Positions 1-9,480 of a stretch of DNA of 64,000 nucleotides are shown one piece after another. Where the stretch lies: assembly GCA_040954595.2 (NCBI GenBank), contig CM082581.2, forward strand, positions 744,001 through 808,000. Reading direction: 5' to 3'. Source of the DNA: Balanoglossus misakiensis. Lineage: Eukaryota > Hemichordata. Numbering within the stretch: the first letter of the stretch is position 1; every line of letters begins with the position of its first letter. The translations under genes and the position numbers were made by a program. The notes below the pieces were generated by a model, which saw only the letters and a list, made by a program, of their open reading frames with translations, was not told the DNA's origin and searched no databases.

Positions 1-150
1 AGCCACTTCGGATTTTCTTTCCAGAATTTAAGTTCCAGAACGTTGCCATCCTGCTGCATACAAGGCACGCTAAACAGTTTCCCGTTGGCGGAATTCCGGA
101 TCTCGACATCCTCCATGAGGCGCAATTTCAGTGCCACGCCTTGGCTGGTT
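1..150 (-). pseudogene. OB-fold-like exon fragment, truncated copy
   Basis: Read on the minus strand, this matches the central part of the open OB-fold-like exon at 16741-16972. It includes the segments that there translate as VKLRVMEDVEIR, GKLFSVPCMQ and LELKFWKENP. The copy runs off the window start. On its other side it joins abruptly to sequence that follows the right-hand copy in the opposite orientation (the GCCGGGGATGCC junction near 172). It is therefore a rearranged fragment, not a working exon. The OB-fold reading is inferred from the beta-strand pattern and the W-x-G-x-V-like spacing, not from a search. Confidence 0.6.
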
Positions 151-171
151 GGGGATGAGGGACCGGGAGCC

Positions 172-620
172 GGGGATGCCATAACGCCGTTAAACCTGAA
201 ATATAGATTGAGAGTGGGTATTGTTTTACACAATTTTTGAACATTGAAGTAAAGTATTAGAATGATGGAGTCCGATAAAAAAGTGAGTTGGTGATTGCGG
301 CATCCGACTTCGTTATTAAAAATGGAAAGATTTGCGATTTGAGATTCGGTTACCTTTGCAAGTTTGAAAGGAAATATTTCATTGAAGCACAGTGGCAACT
401 ACTGGGTTATGGAGAATCTTTGAAATGTTGTTGAACGGAGACTTATTAGAATCAATGAAAACCTACCTTTAACGGCGTTACGGTTACTAAACGTGAGAGA
501 CCGCTTGTCTCGTTCATCCGATTCTGAGCTCCTAGCTCTTGTGGAGACATGCGGAGGTACAGCGGGTTAACGGTTAGAAAGTGTTGATGAAAGAAATAAG
601 TTTATAGGCCAATCAGGAGT
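172..620. repeat. Foldback repeat arm A, copy 1
   Basis: About 440 bp that recurs reverse-complemented at about 2110-2590 and in the same orientation at 16973-17375. Shared landmarks are the CTTGTGGAGACATGCGGAGG segment (about 538-557) and the block ending in TTTTACACAATTTTTGAAC (about 222-241). Together with the 2110 copy it forms a stem around a 1.5-kb spacer. No coding potential is supported. Confidence 0.8.
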
Positions 621-2109
621 TAGATTCGAATGTCCGAAAATGAGAAACCGTAGGCGAACGCAACAGACAGCAATTTAAATTTGCATAACTAGAGGTTTGG
701 GTGGAAAGATTTCAGAATTTAACGCACATATACAGATATTTTGTAGTGGAAATTTGAGTATATTATAAATAGTACATGTAATAAGACTGTGAATTGATTT
801 TATTTACTGACAATTAAATGCAGTTACCCTTTGAGTATGGGTGTTTATCGAGGGGGGGGGGGTCCAAAAAAATGTTAGAAACTGTTGAAGATGAAACCGG
901 AAAGATGTAGCAAATTCGTTAGTTTTCCCTTTTTTGGAAATTATGCTCGAAGCGTGTGATTGGTCAATTAGTCAGAAGGGGATTGGTTGGAAATAGTCGA
1001 ATATGATTGGGCAATAAGTTCGAAGCTGAAATCCCTCAGGCTGTATAAATACGGTGTTTGTGGCGTGTACTAATGGAGTATGGCTGGGGTGTGTTGTGTC
1101 GAGCAGTCTAGTATATCATTTGTGGGGCATTGAATATTTAGAACAAAGTTCTCTATGTCGGACTTCCTAACATATACTCGATCGTTGATAACAAAACGAG
1201 CAGATATTTTTGTGCAAATAGTGTGCGCAAAACAACAACTAAACATGAAGACAACAAGATAGTACTGCGTGCGGTGCGACTCGGTTGTAAGCGTCAAGTC
1301 AAAAACTGCAAAGACATGCAACAGGTGTAAATATAGTCGACTGAAATGCTGAAAAACCATGAATATCGATTGGCTCAAAGTGATGGGAATCGGCTCAACT
1401 TACCGGAGGGAATTGGTACATTATATAACGAGTAAACTAGAAAGAAAGAAATCCCAGCGTTAACACTGGAAATTGTTCATAAATTAATATTTATACATGT
1501 ATGTGTATATTGCGTAACCTTCGAAAATTCGAATATCATTAGCACTTGGCCTAAAAAGTTGTGCATTGCGAGTGGGACACTGGGCAATTATTTTTATGGG
1601 CCGCCATCGCTATGCAGTTTAGATGTAGTATTTTACTCAACTTTTACCGGCAAGTGAGTGATTTGCTTTCAGAAGGTAATGAGACGGAAATAAACTTATG
1701 CAATCAGAGTTAATTATTCGTGAGGATACAAACTTTTGTACTAGATTTATTGTAATTTTTCAGTGTATACTCCTGGCCTTCGCAGGACTTTCATTTTTTA
1801 CCCGGTTTGTGTGTTTTCGGGTTACCCATGGGCATTCTCTACCTGTTTTAAAACTCTGAACAAGAAGATGTCACGTGTATCATTTTATGTACGACGTACA
1901 TCATTATAATAATGCTATAGTGAAGTTTTTAAAAAGGAAATATTTTTTTAGTGTTATTTTCTTCGTTTTTTATATGACTGAAATATGGTTGTGCTTGATG
2001 GAAAAACCGGATTCAACCTTAGCTTAATATATGCATTATCGTTCGCAACTGACGTCATATAATGTAGCAATTTCCCTCCGGTTAAATTGAACCAATCGGC
2101 ATTCCCGTT
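621..2109. other. Spacer between inverted arms; no supported gene
   Basis: AT-rich sequence enclosed by arm A copies. A second, nested inverted pair is visible at about 1382-1430 and 2056-2107, with CCGGAGGGAATTG on one side and CAATTTCCCTCCGG on the other. There is a G-run at 852-861. The minus-strand open frame at 1070-1378 has no recognisable domain and no convincing splice sites. I see nothing else. Confidence 0.5.
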
Positions 2110-2590
2110 TTTCCACCATTTCACTCGAATATCTAACTCCAGGATCCTGATTGGCCTATGTAATTAATCATTCCTTTCATCAACACTTCCTAACCGTTAA
2201 CCCGCTGTACCTCCGCATGTCTCCACAAGAGCTAGGAGCTCAGAATCGGTCGGACGCAGACCAGCGGTCTGTCAGGTGTAGTAACCCTAACACCGTTAAA
2301 GGTAGGTTTTCATTTATTCTATTATAAGTCTCCGTTCATCAACATTTCAAAGATTCTCAATAATGCAGTAGTTGCCACTGTACTTCAATGAAATATTTCC
2401 TTTCAAACTTGCAAATACTACTTGAACCGAATCGCAAACCTTTCCATTTTTAATAACGAAGTCGGATGCCGAAATTACCAACTCACTTTTTTTATCGGAT
2501 TCCATCATTCTAATACTTTACTTCAATGTTCAAAAATTGTGTAAAACAATATCCACTTTCAATCTATATTTCAGGTTTAACGGCTATTTG
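2110..2590. repeat. Foldback repeat arm A, copy 2 (inverted)
   Basis: Reverse complement of 172-620 and of 16973-17375. It forms the outer end of the left arm of the large 2.1-17.4 kb palindrome. Homology with the 17.3-kb copy stops near GCTGTACCTCCGC (about 2203), which marks a plausible outer boundary of that palindrome. Homology with copy 1 extends further out. Confidence 0.8.
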
Positions 2591-2849
2591 TGCAACATTT
2601 GACAGTACTCACATCATGGACTTTTCCTACAACGCACACACTCTTCTTTTGTGGAGATATCTCGACTTCTGATATCATTATTTGTGGCGGATGATAAAAT
2701 TCTGTTACCAATTTTTCAGGTATATCCATCGCTTTTCGCCCGCAAGGTATGATCTGGAAAAAAGTTTGGCGTAGTCTGTAAGTTGTGTGACTGAATCCGT
2801 AAAGGTGGCATTTGGAGGAAAAATTTTGAGCATTTTTATCAGTAATCTA

Positions 2850-3190
2850 GTTTGTTTAAAATATTGGAACGCGATCAAAAATAAATGCGACTTGTAAACG
2901 AGTGCCGCGTTTGAATCGGTATTGACGATAAACATCGGTAATAGGCGATGAAATCAATGGATTTTCAATGTACGTGATCGCATGGAGGCTGCCATATTGG
3001 ATTACATCCGAAGACCTTCCGATTAGGCGTCGGTTGAATTCGGGAAAGGTGTTTAAAATGTAATGGGTCATTCAATTTTGTAGAGTAAATTTCTAAAAAT
3101 GTAGAAGATGGGAGGTTAAGATACCCGAAATGACTACGGCAAAAAAAAGGCCCATAAGTTTCGGGGTGCGATTATAACATACCTTTGCTC
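2850..3190. repeat. Inverted repeat flanking OB-fold exon (left)
   Basis: This block is repeated reverse-complemented at about 3430-3790 and in the same orientation at about 16420-16710. Landmarks include GCATGGAGGCTGCCATATTG and TTTCGGGGTGCGATTAT. The OB-fold-like exon at 3183-3417 sits in the loop of this local palindrome. Open frames here on both strands are shadows that appear wherever the repeat does. Confidence 0.8.
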
Positions 3191-3417
3191 TATCATAGAG
3201 GCAAATGGTATTATATCTTCCAGTGGAAAAGTTGCGGAGCTGTATGTATTCTCTCTTCTGTTATCTGTTCAGCTATTTCGGATTTTCTTTCCAGAATTTA
3301 AGTTCCAGAACGTTGCCATCCTGCTGCATACAAGGCACGCTAAACAGTTTGCCGTTGGCTGAATTCCGGATCTAGACTGTATCCTCAATGAGGCACAATT
3401 TCACTGCCACGCCTTGG
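3183..3417 (-). pseudogene. OB-fold-like exon, left-arm copy with stops
   Basis: Minus-strand copy of the open exon at 16741-16972, 235 nt against 232 nt. It keeps a polypyrimidine-poor acceptor (ATGCAG, exon start 3417) and a good donor (AAAG|GTATGT, exon end 3183). The donor shows where the exon normally ends, a feature the right-hand copy has lost. The reading frame carries at least two TAG codons: one after the early GAGGATACAG segment, where 3 nt are inserted, and one in place of the Trp of NPKWLN. It is best treated as a degenerate copy. It is transcriptionally divergent from the exon at 3894-4065. Confidence 0.65.
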
Positions 3418-3429
3418 CTGCATGGTTGC

Positions 3430-3790
3430 AGATGATGGAGCTAAGGTACGTAACAATCGCACCCCGAAACGCCTGGGCCCTGTAGTCCTTGTGGGTATGT
3501 TAACCTCCCATCTCCTACATTTTTAGAAATTTAGTATACAAAATTGGATGACCAATTATGTTTTAGAGACCTTTCCCGAATCCACCTGAAGCCCAGTCGG
3601 AATGTCTTGGGATGTAACCTAAATTCAATATGGCCGCCTCCATGCGTTCACTTGCATTATAAAAAAAACGTTGATTTTATCTCCGAGTGGCGGTGTTTAT
3701 CGTCAGTGCCAATTGAAACGCGGCACTCGCTTACAGGTCGCATTTTTATTTTTGAGCGCGTTCTAATATTCTAGAAAGAAAAAAATGATA
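3430..3790. repeat. Inverted repeat flanking OB-fold exon (right)
   Basis: Reverse complement of about 2850-3190. It lies between the minus-strand OB-like exon and the plus-strand exon b, so it occupies the position a shared divergent promoter would take. No TATA box is clearly identifiable. The frame at 3544-3774 is a shadow of the repeat. Confidence 0.7.
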
Positions 3791-3893
3791 GTTTCGAGTA
3801 CAGATTACATGTATTTTAAAACAAGGTTTGGTCACAATGGTATCACTACTAAATGATTTACAATCGATGTTTTTAATTGTCTTTGCACCACAG

Positions 3894-4065
3894 TATGAAT
3901 CCTGTGATGGTAAATCGCATTCAACTTAGAAGGCGTGGAGTAAGTGCAACTGATGGTAACTGGGATACCAAACTGAAACTTTTGGGAGAGAAAACCTTGC
4001 CATGCATGGACGTGGGTGGCACAGTTAAACTTGGGTTAAATACTACAGCGACAACTGAAGTCCCG
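3894..4065 (+). CDS. Exon b of unrecognised TE-associated gene (left arm)
   Basis: An internal exon of 172 nt. The acceptor is TTTGCACCACAG| (start 3894) and the donor is CCCG|GTGAGA (end 4065). It starts in phase 2 and ends in phase 0. It encodes about 57 residues, beginning near MNPVMVNRIQLRR and containing ATDGNWDTKLKLLGEK and GGTVKLGLN. I do not recognise the family; a second OB-like beta strand pattern is possible. The frame is open in both copies (this one and 16113-16284 minus), and exon c follows in phase at 4242, so it is likely a real exon of a mobile-element-carried gene. Codons downstream in the track frame run into the intron and are not coding. Confidence 0.55.
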
Positions 4066-4241
4066 GTGAGATATTATAAAATACTCTTACATCATAAAAT
4101 TGAAATCCTACATGTCAATAATTTCATATTTTCACTAATGTTTAGCAAAAAACAACTGCTCTCAACAAACCTTACCCCTCCCCCTCTTGTATTGTCAGTG
4201 CTTTGTAATCTATCAGTAACAATCCATTTTTTTCTCTCAAG

Positions 4242-4304
4242 GTGTTAAAAGAACCTATAGCTACTGGTGATGACATGATACCGTCCATGGGGTGTTGGAG
4301 GTAA
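4242..4304 (+). CDS. Exon c of unrecognised gene, terminated copy (left arm)
   Basis: Acceptor TTCTCTCAAG|GTG, phase 0, directly continuing exon b (VP|VLKEP). It reads VLKEPIATGDDMIPSMGCWR and then TAA at 4302-4304. The counterpart at 15505-15569 reads VLKEPNGDDMVEGIFEGIDID and has a donor. The left copy therefore diverges after GDDM, through indels, and has lost its donor. The preceding intron (4066-4241) matches 15363-15504 in the same orientation. Confidence 0.5.
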   Translation: MLKEPIATGDDMIPSMGCWR

Positions 4305-5345
4305 TACACTTTGTAAGTATTAACCAGTCAGGACGTAAGTGGGGTAATTACGGCGGTGAGATCAAAGAGATCTATTTGAATGTGAAAGTCGCTGAGTGGC
4401 AGTTACGGCCAGTTCGAAAAATTTTCAAACGGAGATTTTCGGTACTACAAGTGATCGTAGTGCACCCATTTTTCTAAGACGTGTATGAAACACCATAGTC
4501 AATGATAGGATGATTTTTCGTGAAGTTTTAACGACGCTTTCCCGAGAAAGACAGTTTCGGTATGTTGGTTTAAATTGTGGTCCTTGACTCTCGGCAAAGA
4601 TTTCTTGTCTTGAAAAAAATTGGGTAGGTTAGGAAGATATTGAACTAAGTTACCGTGAAATTATAATAGTGTGAGCCGCTCCGTTGTGGAGTAATGACGG
4701 TGTAAAAATTGCCTTCGCCATCGACGAGTACAGCCGTGTTTGCCATATGTGTATGCATTGAAGTAGGTCAAAGCATGTTAACCCATGACGTAATGGCTTC
4801 CTTTTCAACGCGTCGTTATCTCTCATTAGCATATTACATACGGAGTCTATACACTATTCACGCTGACTGACTTCTCAGGACTGACCTATGGCACAGTAAA
4901 TTGTGGTCCTTGACTCTCGGCATGGATATATTCATGTCAAAATTATGAATAGAGGAGTTTAATAATGTTTCTAAAACCTGAGGGGGTTAATTTTTGTGTG
5001 GGTATGGCTGATATTTTTTTTTTGTAACTTCAAGGTCACTTTGAATTTCGTGATCACAATTTTGTCAGTGGAAGTAAAGAAATTCTTCTCGATAAAACTT
5101 CATGAAAAATCACATGTAGTACACTCATAGTACCAGTAATGTGCCTGGGGTGAAATAATTGTCAGAAATGGGTTGCTAGTTGCTTAACTTTCGTTGTGAA
5201 AAAAGTTGAAAAACTGTATGCAAATGAGCAATTCAAACGTTACTGGCCAGTTCAAGTGTTTGCATTGCATGATCCCCTGCTGTTTAATTATCCCACTTAC
5301 GTCCTGACTGTAACTGCAGTAGTTGCTTACATCAGACTCCCACTA
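4305..5345. other. Unassigned interval with a short direct repeat
   Basis: No gene is supported. The phrase TGTGGTCCTTGACTCTCGGCA occurs at about 4575 and again at about 4902, marking a local duplication. In the right arm, exons d and e follow exon c within 500 bp. Here exon d is absent and this unrelated-looking kilobase takes its place, so the left arm has suffered an insertion or deletion. Confidence 0.4.
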
Positions 5346-5432
5346 TCTGCATGCAAGTTGTGGATGGATTTGCAGAGAGAGAGGCTAGTACACGGCACTC
5401 ATGTGGACCTGCACTACCACATTTCTATTCAA
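5346..5432 (+). pseudogene. Exon e remnant of unrecognised gene (left arm)
   Basis: Encodes WMDLQRERLVHGTHVDLHY then HISIQHQ, almost identical to exon e at 16027-16100, and it ends at CATCAG|GTCTCT, a possible donor. Upstream, the phrase GCATGCAAGTTGTG is fused straight to the exon. In the right arm the same phrase lies in the d-e intron (about 15883), so an internal deletion has removed the intron 3' end and the acceptor. This copy probably cannot be spliced correctly. Confidence 0.5.
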
Positions 5433-5699
5433 CATCAGGTCTCTGAGTAAAAAGATGGCCATGTAAATTTTCTCTAAGTTTGTTAGAGAAATAAAGTACA
5501 ACTTTAGTGTTTCACTAATTGAGTTTCAGTGTTCTTGTATTGTCTCGTTTGCCCCATGCCAACCTCAAAGTAAACGTCAAATTTGCCATTTTTGACTTAT
5601 TTGTCCTTGTAGTGGGCCACATAGCATTTTAATGCAACTTATAAAAATCTGAAGAACCAAATGCCTAATTTACCCACTCTGCACAGATTTATTTCAATG

Positions 5700-7278
5700 G
5701 TACAGACTTGATGATCAGTATAGCGCCCTCTGTGGTAGTATTTTGGGGGGGGGTTAACCTAGCCTTTGTATGTTTATCCCTGTCCGGTTCCATTCCACTT
5801 GTATCTATGGTAACCTAATTATCAGCAGTAAAGGCCACAGCTTTGAAACAGTTTTAATATCAAGCACTCTGAATTACACGGCCATTCTCATTGGTGCATA
5901 TAGTGTAGTCACGTTGTATTTTACTGCAACTGGTGAAAGTCTCCTAAAAAACCAAATGTGTCTTTACCCACTGTGCACAGAGTATTTGAATGATACTCAG
6001 TTGATGGTCATATAGTATAGCGCCCTCTGTGGTAGTATTTTTATTATGGAGGTTGGGTTAAATCTTGTCTTCGCATATGTTTATCCCTGTCATGTTGCAT
6101 TGGGCTTGTATCTATGGTAACCTAATTATCAGCAGTAAAGGCCACAACTATGAAACAGTTTTAATATCAAGCACTCTCTGAATTACATGGCCATTCTCAT
6201 TGGTGTATATAGTGTAGTCACGTTGTATTTTACTACAACTGATGAAAGTCTCCTAAAAAACCAAATGTGTCTTTACCCACTGTGCACAGAGTATTTGAAT
6301 GATACTCAGTTGATGGTCATATAGTATAGCGCCCTCTGTGGTAGTATTTTGATTATGGAGGTGGGGTTAAATCTTGTCTTTGCATATGTTTATCCCTGTC
6401 ATGTTGCATTGGGCTTGTATCTATGGTAACCTAATTATCAGCAGTAAAGGCCACAACTATGAAACAGTTTTAATATCAAGCGCTCTCTGAATTACATGGC
6501 CATTCTCATTGGTGTATATAGTGTAGTCACGTTGTATTTTATTACAACTGATGAAAGTCTCCTAAAAAACCAAATGTGTCTTTACCCACTGTGCACAGAG
6601 TATTTGAATGATACTCAGTTGATGGTCATATAGTATAGCGCCCTCTGTGGTAGTATTTTGATTATGGAGGTGGGGTTTAATCTTGTCTTTGCATATGTTT
6701 ATCCCTGTCATGTTGCATTGGGCTTGTATCTATGGTAACCTAATTATCAGCAGTAAAGGCCACAACTATGAAACAGTTTTAATATCAAGCACTCTCTGAA
6801 TTACATGGCCATTCTCATTGGTGTATATAGTGTAGTCACGTTGTATTTTACTGCAACTGATGAAAGTCTCCTAAAAAAACAAATAAGTCTTTACCCACTG
6901 TGCACAGAGTATTTGAATGATACTCAGTTGATGGTCATATAGTATAGCGCCCTCTGTGGTAGTATTTTGATTATGGAGGTGGGGTTTAATCTTGTCATTG
7001 CATATGTTTATCCCTGTCATGTTGCATTGGGCTTGTATCTATGGTAACCTAATTATCAGCAGTAAAGGCCACAACTATGAAACAGTTTTAATATCAAGCA
7101 CTCTCTGAATTACATGGCCATTCTCATTGGTGTATATAGTGTAGTCACGTTGTATTTTACTACAACTGATGAAAGTCTCCTAAAAAAACAAATGTGTGTT
7201 TACCCACTGTGCACAGAGTATTTGAATGATACTCAGTTGATGGTCATATAGTATAGCACCCTCTGTGGTAGTATTTTG
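5700..7278. repeat. 309-bp tandem repeat array, left part
   Basis: Successive units carry GATGGTCATATAGTATAGC at 6003, 6312, 6621, 6930 and 7239, a constant 309-bp spacing. The first, more divergent unit has its GCGCCCTCTGTGG box near 5720. Each unit contains CCTAATTATCAGCAGTAAAG and CACTGTGCACAGAGTATTTG. The array resumes after the retroposon at 8425. Degenerate single units lie inverted at about 14620-14770 and 14890-15060. Confidence 0.95.
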
Positions 7279-8424
7279 GTCTCTCAGATACTGTTCTCAT
7301 GTGGTTTATGTCATACCTTTCCAATCGTAGTCAGTGTGTACTTGTAAATTCCACCCAATCACCTTTCTATCGGCTCGACACTGGGGTACCACAGGGATCA
7401 GTTCTTGGTCCCATACTTTTCAATATGTACCCGTCTCCATTTGGTGAATTAGTTCAAAGTCATGGTTGTCTTTATAGTTTTTATGCAGATGACTCTTCAC
7501 TTTATATGTCTTTTAGTAAAGACAACGCAGCAAGAACTGTTTCAAATCTTGAACTTTGTATATCCGATGTTAGGTTTTGGATGTCTGAAAACTTCTTGTG
7601 CTTATACGACGATAAGACTGAATTTGTTATTTTCTTTGGTATTTCAGGTGATCTGTCTGCTAGAGGGATTTCAGAAATTCGTGTTGGCGATTCTCTGATT
7701 CCTGTCCATTGTCAGGCTAAGAGCCTTGGTGTGCTCCTTGACTCTTGTCTGACAATGAAGCCACATATTGGACAGATCTGCCGCTCTGCCACTTTTCATT
7801 TACGTCGCATTGCGCTTATCCGCAAATATTTATCTCATTCTGCTACAGAGCAATTAGTTCATGCATTCATTACTTCTCGAATTGATTCATGTAATTCACT
7901 TTTATTTGGGCTCCCGAAGTATTCAATCAACCGTATCCAACGCGTTCAGAATATTGCTGCTAGAATTGTTACTCATTCAAAAATCACCTGTCACATCACT
8001 CCAATTTTGTATCAGTTGCACTGGCTACCTGTTACACAGCGTATTGTTTTTAAGATGTTAGTTCTCATTTTTAAATCTATAATAAACTTGGTCCAATCTA
8101 TCTTTCTAGCATGACCAATCTATATGTTCCGTGTCGCAATTTAAGGTCAGCTGATCAGTTCAAACTCTGCCTTGTTCGATCACGCACCAAGAGTTATGGT
8201 GATCGTGCTTTTACTGTTGCTGCTCCAATTCTTTGGAATAATCTTCCACTCACCATTCGCCAGGCACCAGACTTATCTGTTTTTAAATCAAATGTTAAAA
8301 CTTTACTTTTTAAATCTGTTTTTTAGCCATTTGTTGTATTGTACTTTTGCTTTAAGCGTCATTGATCACATTTTTGTGGATACTGACACTATACAAATAA
8401 ATTATTATTATTATTATTATTTTG
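7279..8424 (+). mobile_element. 5'-truncated CR1/L2-like non-LTR retroposon with TSD
   Basis: The insertion lies inside the 309-bp array. TATTTTG occurs at 7272-7278 and again at 8418-8424, a 7-bp target duplication. The array landmark moves from 7239 to 8694, a shift of 1,455 bp, which equals 309 plus 1,146, exactly the length of this feature. The 3' end is an ATT/TTA trinucleotide tail (about 8397-8418) after a short 3' UTR. That tail type and the protein place it near the CR1/L2/Rex group; the exact clade is not determined. Confidence 0.93.
7299..8326 (+). pseudogene. Reverse transcriptase C-terminal half, broken
   Basis: The frame opens with WFMSYLSNRSQ and runs through GVPQGSVLGPILFN (RT motif 4 region), YADDSSLYM (catalytic YADD) and the C-terminal part with RIQRVQNIAARIV and LHWLPVTQRI. 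It stops at 8112-8114. A second frame (8111-8326) continues the family's typical ending, with WNNLPLTIRQAP and FKSNVKTLLFK. The two are separated by a stop and frame change, so the ORF is broken near 8090-8114. The endonuclease and the N-terminal half of RT are missing because of 5' truncation. It cannot move by itself. Confidence 0.92.
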
Positions 8425-9050
8425 ATTACAGAGGTGGGGTTTAATCTTGCCTTTGCATATGTTTATCCCTGTCCTGTTGCATTAGGCTTGTATCTATGGT
8501 AACCTTATTATCAGCAGTAAGAGCCACAACTATGAAACAGTTTTAATATCAAGCACTATCTGAATTACACGGCCATTCTCATTGGTGTATATAGTGTAGT
8601 CACGTTATATTTTACTGCAACTGATGAAAGTCTCCTAAAAAAACAAATGTGTCTTTACCCACTGTGCACAGAGTATTTGAATGATACTCAGTTGATGGTC
8701 ATATAGTATAGCGCCCTCTGCGGTAGTATTTTGATTATGGAGGTGGGGTTTAATCTTGTCTTTGCATATGTTTATCCCTGTCCTGTTGCATTGGGCTTGT
8801 ATCTATGGTAACCTAATTATCAGCAGTAAAGGCCACAACTATGAAACAGTTTTAATATCAAGCACTCTCTGAATTACATGGCCATTCTCATTGGTGTATA
8901 TAGTGTAGTCACGTTGTATTTTACTGCAACTGATGAAAGTCTCCTAAAAAAAACAAATGTGTATTTACCTACTGTGCACAGAGTATTTGAATGATACTCA
9001 GTTGATGGTCATATAGTATAGCACCCTCTGTGGTAGTATTTGGATGATAG
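8425..9050. repeat. 309-bp tandem repeat array, right part
   Basis: Two further units continue the array after the retroposon. The GATGGTCATATAG landmark falls at 8694 and 9004, a spacing of 310 bp. The last unit degrades after GGTAGTATTTGG near 9045, then grades into a diverged unit up to about 9230. Confidence 0.9.
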
Positions 9051-9271
9051 GGGAAGGGGTAACCTACCTTTTCTATACATGTATATGGTTATCCCTCTTC
9101 TATTGCATTCCGCTTGTATCTATGGAAACCTAATTATCAGCAGTGAATGCCAAATTGTAAAACAGCAACATATTTATTATCAAACACTGTATGGAATTGA
9201 ATATACACAATATGTTTTGTGTGTTTGCTGGCTACATACATGCATAAATACGTACATACATATATTACACT

Positions 9272-9480
9272 CATACTCAAGCACACAGCTAATGGACTCT
9301 TTTTTTCATCATCCCCACCAGGAATCGAACCTGGATCTCTTATCACAAAGTGACAAGTGTGTTAACCATTACACCATGAGGATTTTTTATCTCCACTAAC
9401 TGCCAACACACTGTCCAATTGCACATTCACTCACTGACATATTCAACTAACACACCAGTTTCTTTATTTCAAAAAGTACA
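9272..9480 (-). repeat. tRNA-containing repeat element, copy 1
   Basis: Inverted counterpart of about 13690-13895. Conservation covers not only the tRNA-like part but also about 95 bp upstream of it (CAGTTTCTTTATTTC end) and about 30 bp downstream (the GAGTCCATT..GCTGTGTG segment). The tRNA-like unit is therefore embedded in a larger repeat rather than being the simple head of a SINE. Confidence 0.75.
9311..9383 (-). tRNA. tRNA-like sequence (pol III A and B boxes), probable repeat-borne
   Basis: A 73-nt cloverleaf-like unit. The acceptor stem is ATCCTCA with TGGGGAT (7 pairs, one G-T), the D stem is GTGT/ACAC, and the T arm is CCAGG-TTCGATT-CCTGG. The A box TGGTGTAATGG and B box GGTTCGATTCC both match consensus. 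The anticodon arm is irregular: its best pairing gives a 6-bp stem and a 7-nt loop ACTTTGT, so the isotype is not safe to call. There is no T-run terminator immediately 3'; the sequence continues GATGAAAAAAAG. It is a tRNA-derived repeat or tRNA pseudogene. Confidence 0.6.

Noticed and set aside
3544-3774. Open frame in the repeat next to exon b
   Set aside because: Recurs as a shadow wherever the inverted repeat occurs (2856-3071 minus) with stops differing; no splice support.
7299-8326. Active autonomous retrotransposon
   Set aside because: 5'-truncated, no endonuclease, and broken by a stop and frame change.
9311-9383. Functional tRNA gene
   Set aside because: The anticodon arm is irregular, there is no T-run terminator, and it lies in a conserved repeat; kept only as tRNA-like.
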